Positions 49,815-61,933 of a stretch of 64,000 nucleotides of DNA are shown here, piece by piece. The notes under the pieces were generated by a model, which was given only the letters and a program-made list of their open reading frames with translations, searched no databases and had not been told where the DNA came from. Position 1 is the stretch's first letter. The number at the start of each line of letters is the position of its first letter. This DNA comes from Glandiceps talaboti (Eukaryota > Hemichordata > Enteropneusta > Spengelidae): the NCBI RefSeq assembly GCF_964340395.1, contig NC_135562.1, positions 10,894,134-10,958,133 of the forward strand, read 5' to 3'. Both the position numbers and the translations under genes were made by a program.

Positions 49815-51360
49815 GCGCTTACTGATAAACAACATGATTACTTGTCTGCCGCTACATCCCAAGTGTATGCAGACATTGCTGTAGTTGTTGTATTTCGCAT
49901 TTTGAGTTTTCGGAATATGTGTAAAAAAAAAATAACCACGTCCCATGAGGGAAATATCAAAGTTACCGCGTTGTGCTGTAAGTGTGCATGTCGCACCTTT
50001 GCTCAGAGAATATGACAAGAAGTATCCAGCTGTAAGTAACGTCGGTATCAAAATATGTGATTGAGTTCTGTTTTAGGTGCATGTATAGTCTGACGGACCA
50101 GACAAACACAGCACGAGTATAATGAATGTCAATACATGTCTACGTCAATGTCGACTTGATGTTTTTGTATACGACGCCAGTTAATCGTATAATGAGGTCT
50201 TTTTTTTATAGAGTTCATTTATTGTCTGTTCTAGTTAATGGATGTTGACGACTACATCGGTTTAACTGTGAAGTCTATCAAGATGCCATTAACTGTTTTG
50301 TCTATCGAAGTGAGTGGAACAGAGATTTTTTGAGTCTGGTTATCATTACAGGGATTTTGGTATTGACTTGTAACAGTAGTTGAGCTCCTAGTTTTATTGA
50401 GGTTCCATCGGCAATAGAATTCGATGATCAACCCGATATACTCTCCTAGATCACAAGCATTTTCGCTATTGTTGTTATTGTAAGACACGACACCTACATA
50501 TTAAACAGCCCGATGAATCCATCAAACATTATAAAATCGTCATTGAAGATTCACCACTCTGCCTTCTATGACGTCATAATCCCCAAAAGAGTGAACACAT
50601 AGGTAATATAACTGTAAGTGTATGATTGCTCGGGTCTGTCACCGATCACCTGGTTTTTTTTATTCCTTTTTCTCACTTACCCTGCAATTATGAATGGTTA
50701 GCTGTGTATCTACTGCTTAAGAGACATGTAAAGAACAGTTTTCAAGGTCGTGGTACGGGGCATTTAGAATCAACTGAATTCTGCATATTACCAAGAGCTG
50801 GTAAAGTTTCTTAAGGGATTGGGGTGAGGGGTGACTGGCGTTTAGAATTTCTTCGTGCGATTAGTAATAAGACGAGCAGCTGACTTTTGATTCAACCCCA
50901 GACCTTGTAATCTGAGTAACCCATGTATAAACAGAGAATTACAAGTTGTGCAATTTTGTAAACCGGGCTGAGTAGCTGATCAAACAAGTCTTCTTTTCTG
51001 TGATCGGGGTGTACGAATGTTTTCAAAATGTCAGGTGTGCCAAACACTCCAACAGGTGTTGATAGCGTTTTGTGTAAATTCATGTGTTTGAGTTATATCA
51101 ACGTCCTTGAAAGATCAGTTAGCAGTGCTAGAGTCATCGACATATGTGTACTGATTATGGGACTTTGAGAAAAAACAAAACGTCAACAAATTAATGCAGT
51201 CAGGTGAAATATGTTATTGATTGTGTCCACTCCTTGATGTCAGTGAAGTACTTTACTGTCTGACTCTAAACTTGAGTTGAGTTAGGGTTAGGGTTGACAT
51301 ATTGATGGAATTGATTGTTCGACTTTGACCCCGATACTGATATACATAACATTTCTGTAG

Positions 51361-52080
51361 ACAGAGTTAGACAGTTCTCTTTATCGTCTGAAAGTTGACA
51401 AGGCCCCAGGTGTTGATGGGATTGCACCAGAAATTTTCAAATACATTCCCTTAAATTTTGAAGGTATATTACTCATGCTTTTCAACAAAATTCTTAGTAC
51501 AGGTTCTTTTCAGTTCAATGGGTCAACGGTTTCTAATTTCTTTAGTTGTGAGCTTGGAGTTCAACCAGGTAGTGCTTTGTCTCCATCAATGATTTGGTGC
51601 TTGGCTTTACATCATGACTACATCGGCATTCATATAGCTTCTATCACACTGTTTTATTTATTATCTGCTCATGATTGCCCTTTTCAATGCCACGCCAATT
51701 GGTCTCCAGCGTCTTCTAACTAATTGTCAATGAATCAAATATAATTTTTAGACGTGGCTCAAGACATGCGAGAATGTTTGGGAAAAATAGATATTGTCCC
51801 TATGTATAATTTATCTTGACATTGTGCTATCCAGCTCTGGTCTATGGGGCCAGGCTCACCGCCGTGTTGCAAGTCAGGCAACAAAAGCTTTATTTGGGGC
51901 AAAGAGAGCTTTCGCAAAATTTGATATCATTGATGTAGATATTAGACTTCCTTTCAAAATGTTTGGTTGGAAGAGCCTGTCCATTTTAATGTATGGCGGC
52001 GAAATCGAGAGTTTTCACAACATACTTTGTCGTTTTGTCTTTAGAGCTAGAGCATATCAGAATGCACCTAACCTTGCAGT
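51361..52080 (+). pseudogene. Decayed LINE reverse transcriptase, N-terminal and central part
   Basis: Starts LYRLKVDKAPGVDGIAPEIF (fingers motif of non-LTR reverse transcriptases), then LLMLFNKIL. It then jumps directly to NGSTVSNFFS and LGVQPGSALSPS (motif B), so the segment with motif A is deleted at about 51,510. Motif C is corrupted (LLSAHD in place of LLYADD). After a frameshift comes FNATPIGLQRLLTNCQ. A later frame (51,794-52,108) gives FDIIDVDIRLPFKMF, ILMYGGEI and IESFHNILCRFV, the C-terminal part. It differs from the LINE at 29 kb in motif wording, so it is another family. Confidence 0.85.
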
Positions 52081-52640
52081 TAGAGAGGTGAGGTCGTTTT
52101 GTCCTTAGCACATAGCAGAATGCACCTGAGCTTGCAGTTTGAGAAGTGAATTTAGTCGATTTATCCTCAGAACATATCAGAATGCACATAACCTATTAAG
52201 TAGTTAGAGGTGAATTACTTGCAATTAGAGAAGTGAATTAGGTCGTTTTGTCCTTAGCACATAACAGAATGCACCTAACCTTGTAGTTAAAGGTGAATTA
52301 GGTCGTTTATTTCTCAGAACATATCAGAATGCACCTAACCTTGCAGTTAGAGAGGTGAGTTAGGTTGTTTTGTCCTTAGAACACATCAAAATGCACCTAA
52401 CCTTGCAGTTAGAGAGGTGAGTTAGGTTATTTTGTCCTTAGAACACATCAAAATGCACGTAACCTTGCAGTTAGAGAGGTGAGTTAGGTCGTTTTGTCCT
52501 TAGAACACATCAAAATGCACCTAACCTTGCAGTTAGAGAGGTGAGTTAGGTCGTTTTGTCCTTAAAACATATCAGAATGCACCTAATCTTGCAAGTAAAG
52601 GAGTCAGTTGGGTTGTTTTATCCTTAGAGCATTTCAGAAG
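52080..52640 (+). repeat. 62-bp minisatellite derived from LINE ORF
   Basis: About nine units. Spacing of TTGCAGTTAG at 52,341, 52,403 and 52,465 is exactly 62 bp. The first unit is continuous with the LINE frame encoding CRFVFRA, YQNAPNLAVRE. Each unit corresponds to the conserved LINE segment FVLxxxxNAPNLAVxGELGR. Because 62 is not a multiple of three, every unit shifts the frame. Confidence 0.9.
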
Positions 52641-52865
52641 TGGGAGTCAAATATAAATTTGGTCATTTTATGTTCGTTCATTCAGAATTGTACGTATTAT
52701 CCAATATTGTATTAGTTTATTGTCAATGCCACCACATAGATTAGCTCATAATTAATAAATGATATTTATTTACATTTTAATGAAGCCGAACTAGGGAAGC
52801 TTTGTTGGGCTCATGATCTTAAGATGCTAGTCTTCGTATTTGAGATGGGTGAAGCATGGATTCAT

Positions 52866-53355
52866 CTAGCTGCAATAATTGTAGCGTTTGATGTGATTTT
52901 GAGGGCTTTTTTCGTCTGTTTTTGTGCCTTTTTTCGTTCCGACGTTTAACCCGAATCAAACGCTACAATTCCTCTAATGCAAATGCAAATAGACGAGACC
53001 ACATTGAAAACATGGGCGAGGGGTCAGCGTACTACCCGTTTCAAACTGCTGCATGCCTTGCTACATTTGCCGATTTTGACGGAATTGGGGTACTTCTGAA
53101 CACTTCTTTGGTCTTGAAGGCTCCGTAATTAATGTTGGCGTTAGGAAATGTCCGATATTTTGCCAGGTAAGGCGTAATTTAGCAGAAAAGTCCGCCCAAC
53201 TTTGCGATTCAGATCAGAATCGGTACCGTCTATTTGCGTTTGCGTTAGAGGAATTGTAGCGTTTGATTCGGGTTAAACGTCGGAACGAAAAAAGGCACAA
53301 AAACAGACGAAAATGCCCTCAACTTCACATCAAACGCTACAATTATTGCAGCTAG
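52866..53355. mobile_element. Composite MITE with about 130-bp inverted arms
   Basis: Begins CTAGCTGCAATAATTGTAGC and ends with its reverse complement. Each arm's outer 105 bp is itself flanked by the inverted pair AATTGTAGCGTTTGAT and ATCAAACGCTACAATT. A spacer of about 230 bp (52,997-53,226) separates the arms. Flanks GATTCAT (52,859-52,865) and GTTTCAT (53,356-53,362) form a near-perfect 7-bp target duplication. It splits the LINE coding sequence (EAWI before; SIERSELCELHCQDIDS after). Confidence 0.85.
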
Positions 53356-53364
53356 GTTTCATCA

Positions 53365-53730
53365 AGGAGTATTGAACGTTCAGAGCTTTGTGAATTGCAT
53401 TGTCAAGACATTGACAGCCAAAGATGGTACAATTCCTTTATCATTGTTTCCAAAACTTGACTCTTACACGAAATTTAAATCTGGTTTACGGCAGGAGACT
53501 TATCTCTGAATTATTAACAAGGATTGCTACAGATAGGCTTTATGTAGTCTTACGATTTCGTCGCATTCATTGGCTATCGAAACTAGATCGTCAATTGCGC
53601 AACAATAAATCGTCTGGAAAGAGTTTGTGAAACCAATAGTGTAGAAGACGAGTTTCACTTTTGTCTTGTCTGCCCTATATACTCGACTCAAAGAAATATA
53701 TTCCACCATATTTTTTATACTTAGATAGAA
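53365..53730 (+). pseudogene. Decayed LINE, C-terminal part
   Basis: Continues the element from 51,361 across the MITE. In succession and in shifting frames: SIERSELCELHCQDIDSQ, RWYNSFIIV, LDSYTKFKSGLRQETYL, SLTISSHSLAIET and VCETNSVEDEFHFCLVCPIY. The last is the C-terminal Cys/His zinc-knuckle-like motif typical of these LINE proteins. Several frameshifts and stops make it non-functional. Confidence 0.8.
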
Positions 53731-54629
53731 TCGCCGAGGGTCGCGCCCCGAAGTCATTCCAGGCTAGAAACTCCGAGTGTGTGGAGGGGGGGGGGGGTTC
53801 TCCAACTTAAACTACGATCGAAAATAACAAATGTTATACAAACCAACCCTTTGTTAAAAACCCAATTTTGAAAAAAAATTTGGATGCTTATTTTAGTAAA
53901 AAAAAGTTATAGGAAATTCACATATAACTAAATGACTCCTTTTATCCTTTAATGGTTCATGCCGAATTCGCGAAAAGCAGGTAATTCTAAAAATACCCGT
54001 CCAGCCCATATTTTAGTCAATCGTGGAACTTGACTGTGTCGGCTTTCAAAAATGTCAATCGTGCTGCACGATTGCAAAGTTTTTTGAAATGCACGATTGA
54101 CATTTTGGGTTTTCAGTCGTGTCAAAAATGTCGATCGTGTAAGTTTTTCGTCGACTATGTCGATACTTTAAAAAAAATTAAAACGAGAAAAAAAGAAAGA
54201 AAAGCAGATCTCTTGTCCATAGCTCGTCTAGCTTTGCCGTAACACGTGCCTTGCCATAACAGGTGTCTAACATTAATATTCACGTCTGAAGATGTTAATT
54301 AAGTTGGCGAATTTGCATCAAGATTTAACAGGTGTGTGAATGGTTAAGTTTATGATTGCAACCTGCCTACAGACATTATTTGAGCTGGGGCCTTGGCGCA
54401 GGTAACATGTCTTATTTTGACGACATTTGCTTTACCCGAGATATGTTCAGGAGCAGAGAGGTCTGACAGTGACTCTCCTGGTTCTTGTGACTTGCCTGAG
54501 TTTGCTCCCGAGAGTTATTTTTCTTATGGAATTTAATGATGTTCAGGGTGCAGACGAGGGTGCAGGAATTAGTAGTGTTTAGGATAACTGTAACAGTAAA
54601 GCTTTAAGTGAAATAAAACTAATAATGAC

Positions 54630-54732
54630 CTAGCTGCAATAATTGTAGCATTTGCTGTGATTTTGAGGGCTTTTTCGTCTGTTTTGTGCCTTTTTTCGTT
54701 ACAATGTTTAACCCGAATCAAACGCTACAATT
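54630..54732 (+). mobile_element. Solo half-unit of the composite MITE
   Basis: 103 bp beginning CTAGCTGCAATAATTGTAGC and ending CGAATCAAACGCTACAATT. It is homologous to the left arm of the element at 52,866 (shared TTTTGAGGGCTTTTTCGTCT). It is present alone, without the partner arm or spacer. Confidence 0.85.
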
Positions 54733-54745
54733 CTCAGAACACATC

Positions 54746-55116
54746 TGTAACCTTCAGTGTTTGAACGATCCAATTTTCAGAGATTTACATAGAGGTCTTG
54801 ACTATGCAGTTAAATTGAGTGCTAATACAGGGCTTGGAATTAACAAAGACACTCTCAGGTAATAACTCTAGCTGAAGAGAGTACACTCTGGGGAAAAGAA
54901 ACTCTTGGAGATCGTACTCCGCAGGCACTCCTTGATGCCCAAGTTTACTTATTTGGTTTGCATTTTGCCCTTCGTATCAGTAGAGAACATGGAAACCTGC
55001 GCCACAAAAACTCCCAAATCCTATTGACATTCGATTCATCTGTCAATAAGTATTTAGAATACAGAGAAGACGTCAGCAAGTCTAACCAGGGTGGTCTGAA
55101 GAGCTGGAAAATTTAA
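54746..55116 (+). pseudogene. Crypton-type tyrosine recombinase fragment (DUF3504-like)
   Basis: First frame: CNLQCLNDPIFRDLHRGLDY, stopping at 54,860. A second frame from 54,862 reads ITLAEESTLWGKETLGDRTP, QALLDAQVYLFGLHFALRIS, REHGNLRH, then YLEYREDVSKSNQGGLK, and stops at 55,114. The pattern of L-W followed by P-x-x-L-L, then Y-x-x-G-L-x-F-x-L-R, H-x-x-L-R and YxEx(x)SKxxxGGL matches the Crypton-derived recombinase domain also found in vertebrate QRICH1, ZMYM and KIAA1958 proteins. Only the N-terminal half of the domain is present; the distal catalytic Arg/His/Tyr residues are missing. It abuts the solo MITE. Confidence 0.8.
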
Positions 55117-55250
55117 CAAAAAAGTGACAAGGGCATACTAAAATTATGGGAAACAAGACCGGTGCAAGACCGTTCTATTGTGAGTATTTCATTTCTTGTC
55201 ATATTTTCTGTCGCGTATCCGAAATCAAACCTGTATGCAAGTAATATATT

Positions 55251-55430
55251 AAGTCTGTATACTAGCCATTATAACCAACCCTGTATACGTCATTTAAGTC
55301 TGTATACTAGCCATTATAACCAACCTTGTATACGTCATTTAAATCTGTATACTAGCCATTATAACCAACCCTGTATACGTCATTTAAGTCTGTATACTAG
55401 CCATTATAACCAACCCTGTATACGTACCAT
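55251..55430 (+). repeat. 45-bp minisatellite, four units
   Basis: AAGTCTGTATACTAGCCATT, ATAACCAACCCTGTATACGT, CATTT repeated at 55,251, 55,296, 55,341 and 55,386 (last partial) with few changes. 45 bp is a multiple of three, so a frame stays open across it (LYTSHYNQPCIRHLS repeated); there is no sign that it is a gene. Confidence 0.95.
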
Positions 55431-55864
55431 TATAGCAAGTGTATACTGGTAAACTAGCAAGTACTCAAGTATGTACATTGCCCATTGTATTCACTCCAGG
55501 CCTGTATACAGACTATTTTACACAACTGTACAACAAACATTGCAAGTAAAAGACATTCCCATCAAAGCAACTAAACATTGTAGTAAACATCTTCTGGTCT
55601 ATTTTGCGTTTTTATTTTCTTACACTTTCTCGATATTTTGCTGATAAAATGAAAGTATTTTCACTTGTAAAGTAAGTTTTTAAAGCGATAACCAAAACTA
55701 GAAGATTGTGATATAAAATTTATCGCATTTGTTAAGAAGATGAAAAACCCAAACTAGATCCGAATCTGTCGCAGCAGTTAATATCTAATACATAACATAA
55801 CTGCTGTTGTTCGTATATGTGAGTGCCCCCATCATTTTATCCCTCACTAAGTTTTACTCATCTT

Positions 55865-56310
55865 TACTTAAATATTGAATTTGCCCAGAATGGTCTAAAG
55901 TTGGTTACAAAAATATCTTACATGCAACATTCTGTAGGATGACAGTGTAACAGTTTGCTGTGACATGATAAAGTCCATCAGTGACATACCTAGTCACATT
56001 CGTATATCGAAGCTCTCAATGATCATATTAACCATATGGATGAGGGTTGGGCTCAAATATTGAATTTGACTGTACTGTCCAGAATGGTCTAAAGTTGGTT
56101 TTGAAATATCAATATTCTGGAGGATGACGGCGTAACAGCTTGCTGTAACATGTCGAATAGTGACATACCTGGTCCCATTTGTGTATCGAAGCTCTCAATG
56201 GCCATAGTGGCCATATGGATGAGGGTTGGTATTTATTTTAGATTTTTTAATTTATAAAATAATTTTATTATGGTTTACTAGTTGAAAAAATAAATACCCA
56301 GTCGTCATCC
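55865..56310 (+). repeat. Two-copy tandem duplication, about 180 bp, plus shared tail
   Basis: CAGAATGGTCTAAAGTTGGT, GGATGACnGnGTAACAG, CGAAGCTCTCAATG and CCATATGGATGAGGGTTGG occur in both halves (about 55,887-56,050 and 56,075-56,233). The sequence after the second copy (TATTTATTTTAGATTTT...TTTATAAAATAATTTTATTA region) is related to the flank of the palindromic MITEs at about 1,200-1,250 and 7,870-7,920. Confidence 0.8.
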
Positions 56311-56744
56311 ATCAGGCTACTGTAATAAAAAAAAGTACACCTGCAGGGAGTCTCCTACGTTCTTTGCCACACGTGGTTCAGATATCTGAACACTTAGTAC
56401 GTTGTTAAGAATACCGAGTAGTAGGCGGCTGTTGAAAATGTCATTTTGTAAAAGGTCTCCTGTCTGAATTCTCACCATGCCAAGACTTGAAACTACTACC
56501 GACAGCAACAGATGGTTTTCGTCTAGACATGCTGCAAATATTTAGGTTCAAGTGACTCCTGGAACGTTGGGCAGGTGCATACAACTAAAGGTGCTAATGT
56601 TACGACTTCAGGCTTATTTTGTGTTTGTTATAAGTAAATGCCTATAAACTCCAAGTGAGTTGTAGTCTAGCAACACAATTGTAGTCTATGTTGATTGAAT
56701 CCCTTGAAATATCTACCAACTGCAAAGGACATTTGCATCTGAGC

Positions 56745-57345
56745 CAACCAATGGCAGAACCACTGCAATACATCTTATCCAACCAATGGAAGAACCACCA
56801 CAACACATCTAATCCAACCAGTGATAGAACCACTACAACACATCTTATCCAACCAGTGGGGAACCACTGCAATACATCTTATCCAACCAATGACAGAACC
56901 ACCACAACACGTCTTATCCAGCCAGTGACAGAACCACTACAACACATCTTATCCAACCAGTGGGGAACCACTGCAATACATCTTATCCAACCAATGACAG
57001 AACCACCACAACACATCTAATCCAACCAGTGACAGAACCACTACAACACATCTTATCCAACCAGTGGGGGACTACCACAACACATCTTATCCAACCAATG
57101 GCAGAACCACCACAACACATCTTATCCAACCAATGACAGAACCATCACAGCACATCTAATCCAACCAGTGGGGGACCACTGCAACAGATCTGATCCAACT
57201 AATGACTGAACCACTTCAACACATCTTATCTAACCAATGGCAGAACCACCACAACACATCTTATCCAACCGGTGGGGAACCACTTCAACAGATCTTATCC
57301 AACCAGTGGGGAACCACCACAACCGATCTGATCCAACCATTAGCA
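56745..57345 (+). repeat. About 34-bp minisatellite
   Basis: Around 17 units of the type AACCACCACAACACATCTTA, TCCAACCAATGGCAG, with alternating variants (GTGGGG, ATGACAG; ACTACA, ACTGCA). Alternation of variants suggests a two-unit higher-order period. Confidence 0.95.
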
Positions 57346-57356
57346 ATTTCAGTTCT

Positions 57357-57830
57357 GAAATGACATGAAATGAAATGAAATGAAATGAAAAATGAAATGA
57401 AATGAAATGACATGAAAAATGAAATGAAATGAAATGAAATGAAATGAAATGAAATGAAATGAAATGAAATGAAATGAAATGAAATGAAATGAAAAATGAA
57501 ATGAAATGAAATGAAATGAAACGAAAAGAAATGAAATGAAATGAAATGAAATGAAAAGAAAAGAAAAGAAAAGAAAAGAAAAGAAAAGAAAAGAAAAGAA
57601 AAGAAATGAAATGAAATGAAATGAAATGAAATGAAATGAAATGAAATGAAATGAAATGAAATGAAATGTAATGAAATGTAATGTAATGTAATGTAATGTA
57701 ATGTAATGTAATGAAATGAAATGAAATATGAAATGAAATGAAATGAAATGAAATGAAATGAAATGAAATGAAATGAAATGAAATGAAATGAAATGAAATG
57801 AAATGAAATGAAATGAAATGAAAATAAAAG
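57357..57830 (+). repeat. (ATGAA)n pentanucleotide array with variant blocks
   Basis: About 470 bp. ATGAA blocks, then an AAGAA block (about 57,550-57,606), ATGAA again, an ATGTA block (about 57,666-57,712), then ATGAA to the end. Minus-strand frames of up to 253 codons (HFISFHFIS) are artefacts. Confidence 0.97.
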
Positions 57831-58242
57831 AATATTATCATTGTGATGATCTTCTTGGACAATATTTTGCAATATGTTTATTTGTGTGTAGTTATCTACT
57901 AATACATTTTTGTGTTCGAATTTGCAAACATTCACCCAGACTAGTGTCAAATTTTGATTTCCGACATTGTCGGTTGAAAACCAAATATTGTTGTTCCACC
58001 TCCACTCCACTCCACTCCACTCTCGTTGGCTTCGAAAGTCTGTCATAGCAACCGTAGTTACCAGGATATAGCAGAAATTACTGGGATATCAGACGTCGTG
58101 AAATCACCGAAAGCTTTGTTGAATATCATCTCACCGTCGATAGCTAAAGTTAGATCCAAGAACAGCCATGCAGCCATAGCTGTATATTTGTTCTGAAAAT
58201 AGTCGTTCACATTTATACCAACAAAGTCACGTGACAGAGGTG

Positions 58243-58312
58243 GTGGTGGTGGTGGTGGTGGTGGTGGTGGTTGGGGTGGTGGTGCTGGTGGTGCTGGTGG
58301 AGGGGGGCTGTT
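58243..58312 (+). repeat. (GGT)n-rich tract
   Basis: About 10 pure TGG units, then imperfect ones with GCT. It encodes polyproline on the minus strand within a 111-codon open frame (58,058-58,393) that I cannot support as a gene. Confidence 0.9.
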
Positions 58313-58399
58313 CCATATAGTTAAGTTAATGACGGGATCGCAATCACAAGCTAGTTTGTTCTTTAAATTTGGAAAAGCTACGCAAGCGCTCATTTACGT

Positions 58400-61300
58400 A
58401 GCAGTTCAGATACAATTACGGTTCGGAACACAGGAAAAGTTTGGCCGATAATAAAATGAGACACGTGCACATTAATGTAACTCGCACACAGCGTTTGGCG
58501 GGAGCTGACTCTGAAACAGATACAACGTAGACTGTGTGTGTCGTCTACATTTGTACATTTTAGTGGGCCCGATAAAACCATCCGACACTTTAAAAAGTCT
58601 AATATTCGTCGAACTGTTTTGCTGAAAATATTGAGCGTGAGATGACAGAACTGAAAAGGAGTTAGCGGATAACAAGGGTGGACAATTCTCTGCTGAATAG
58701 CATCAGTCGTTTGTTTAAATATCCTCTCGGCAAACAAACTGTTCGTATAACAGTATTTTATCTTTCAAATTGATTAATTTACGGCTTCAACATTTCGCAA
58801 GACCGCATCAGCGAGCAAACCAGTGAACAACCAGACTGTATATGCGACTATCTGCTTTATAACGTTTATTAATTTTTATAGTTTTTTTTTATAAAATTGC
58901 AACCGATAATTCGCTCCTCAGTGGGTAGACGATTATGTGTGTGGAGGACTGTATACTGTTTTTTTGACACGTCACAGATATGTATAGTCCAGTATATTAG
59001 CTGCAGGTGGTTGCGTACGATAGCTTATTTTCTGTACATTATCAATTATAACCACATTAAGTTGAGTACAATATTACTCGAGTAAAAAGCCTGCAGGTGC
59101 TATTAACGAACCACGTTATTGAAGTATCCCGAAAATGCCTCCCTGGAGTATAAAAACAATAATTATTGACCGAGTTAGCAGACTGCATTAATAAAAGAAA
59201 TATTAGAGATAAAGTGTGCGATGCATGCAAAGTTTAACTGTGTCACGTAAAACTTTCTATCGCCAGACATGAGTATGAAAAGGGCGTTTAATTACACCAA
59301 AATCTTTCGTTGATTTTAGTATTTGTAATATTGGAACATTTACATTTTCCACTATTTTCATTTTTTTATTTATATTTGTAAAAGTAAAAGCTTCAACGCC
59401 AATTCATTTTAATTCACAATAATCCAACAATTTAAATTTTTTTTTAAATATAATCAGTACAGAAGTGGCCACATTTTAGATTATGGTAGTAAGAAATAAC
59501 AGCGCTTCGTCAGGGAGATGTCTCGTAAAATGAAAGAGAATTACGAAACATAGATGTCGTTAGATAAAAATTATATAGAAAATAAATCAGTCAAAGCTGG
59601 GTAATAACATGATAATGACCTGAAACACATAAATTGTCTAAAAAGTTCGATAACTGAGGTACAAGTAAGAGATTATTTGAACGCTGTTGTCGCCACGATG
59701 AAACCACACTTTCTGGCGGTGATTATATGTTGCTCGTACAAAAGCACGCACATATATACTTGGCCGCTGATGTGGTGTTGGTATTCCAACATGGGTGTGA
59801 AAAATAGTGTTTGTCAAAGCTACTGATAAAATTGAATTTTCTTAGTTAATTCCCCTGGCTTATCATTGAAAAAGTATTAATAGTCACAGACCTTGAAATT
59901 CAAACGGGGAGAAGTCGCACACTGTGGAAATGAAAAATAAACCTTCAAATTCTTGAATGGCGAAAACTCACGGTTTCTAAAAACAAACAAACGTGTAATT
60001 TTATAATAACGACAAACATATGATATTGTGTCAAATCCACTAAACCCGTTACGTGTCGCTTACAAATGATATTGAATATATACGCGTAACGTGGTCAGTT
60101 CACCACCAAGTTGATATTTCCTGACTTTTCAATTGATTAGCAAAGTTTTAGACCCGACATCTGATAATGTATGCTGTCTCCGATACCACAATTCCAACTA
60201 CTCACTTCCAGAAATTTCATTTTATTCGAAACATTACAATAGGGTGAATGTTTGTACAGTTGGTTTGGTGGAACGGTCTGTCCCATTCACAACCATTTTT
60301 TTTACATCTCAGCCTTCATCTTAGCCGAGCACGTCGTCCCGACATCGATTCTCCTCAGAGGTTACTCTGTGGGTTTGTTTATCTCTAAGATCGCATCCAT
60401 TCATTCAGCCCATTGTCACAGTGCATAGACTCTCAATGACTTTACCCATATAGCATGTACCGTTACCAATCACACTCTCAAACGCCACGGCTTATATCAG
60501 ATAACACGCATTTACTTTACGGGGGTGTCACTCCCTTATACCAAAGTACGGGTAGAAATGTGAGAACGTTCCACGTTTAGCAAACCATTCGCCCGTACGA
60601 CTTGTTGCAGTGATATCAGTTCATGCGTATCCTAATGCAACTTTCAAAGGAAAAGCTTTATTAAACTTATATTGTACTTGTGTATGGATGAAACGAACCC
60701 AGCGCACGAATATTTGCGATTTTAAACTCGCGATGAACTATAAAATATTCAAGTTCATCAGAAATAGCGATGTTATCACACGGTTCCACAAAATTGTCTC
60801 TGTTTTCCAGGTTTAATAAAAAAAATTAAGAAAGAGGACGATTCGCTATATATACGAGAGTAAACGACTGAACAGTCATTTGTATGTGTAGCATGGTCAA
60901 TACCGACCTTGGCGGTACACTAAAAACAACACTGTATCAGTACACAAAATTAAAAAAAGAAAGAAAATTTAGAAAAAATCCCAGAAAATCCATTCACAAT
61001 AACAAAATGAATAAAATGATAATGCAACCGTTTGCGGTGGCAGTTATGCAGAGATAGGACTTCTGTTCTATTGACATAAGACTGCATTATTTTAGAGGCT
61101 GGCTTTTTTTCTAGGGCTGGAGCCCCCTGTTTGATTGATGACAAGTGCTGTAATCTGATCATTGTACACGCTCTAATTTATATACACCACCAACCACATT
61201 TTTAATCTGTTTTTAATATAATGATCCTTATCTCGATACATCTTCAAGTTTCCTGTAATTAACAGTCTAGCAAGCTAAAGCTTAATCAAGCATTCTTTAC

Positions 61301-61709
61301 GTCGTCCAGGGTTGTACATTTGGGGAGTTTCGTAAAAGGTGACCGACCGCGCGCGCTGACTGTTGGGTAAACCAACAGTCGTTCAACTTTATACTCCGGT
61401 ACACGATTTAAAGGAAAAGTGTAAATTACCCCCACTTAATCACTGTGGCGTACCTCAACCTATATTTTTTCATATAAGTGAGTGTTCCATAATTATGTGT
61501 ATTCTATGAACAAATTCTACGAATTTTAGACGAAATGTCAAGCGATGGTCGTGTTCACTCTGACGCTGGTAAGATTAAAAGATAAAGAGGCCTGATGTCG
61601 GAGAATTTCGAGAAATACTTAATTTGTTCTTTTTTCTTAATTGTATAAGTTATTTTATGAAACATTGTTGAGAGACGATCACCCATGATGATGACAAGTA
61701 CAATTAAAC

Positions 61710-61740
<31 letters not shown>

Positions 61741-61930
61741 AATAATAATAATAATACCAACCAATAGCAACTATACTAACAACAACAACAACAACATTGG
61801 CAACAATAAATACTTACAGGGCAAAAGTAATAGAAAGATAGGTTCAAGTTATTGATAATGTGAAATCTGACCTTTCGAGTTATGACTCATTTTCGGAGAC
61901 AAAACAACGAACACTTTTGCCCATTTTATG
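58400..61930. other. No recognisable gene in about 3.5 kb
   Basis: Unique-looking sequence. A short perfect hairpin (GACTGTTGG, loop GTAAA, CCAACAGTC) lies at about 61,358-61,380. A CAA/TAA trinucleotide tract lies at about 61,708-61,797. Short open frames have no recognisable motif. Confidence 0.4.
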
Positions 61931-61933
61931 CTA

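Noticed and set aside
51281-51297. TTAGGGTTAGGG near the decayed LINE
   Set aside because: Only two telomere-type units; too short to call an interstitial telomere.
57230-58046. Minus-strand frames of 210 and 253 codons
   Set aside because: They encode the ATGAA pentanucleotide repeat (HFISFHFIS) and have no coding features.
58058-58737. Two abutting minus-strand frames of 111 and 115 codons, one with polyproline
   Set aside because: Polyproline comes from a GGT microsatellite; no domain, splice signal or conserved start supports a gene, although parts (TAMAAWLFLDLTLAIDGEMI) look protein-like.
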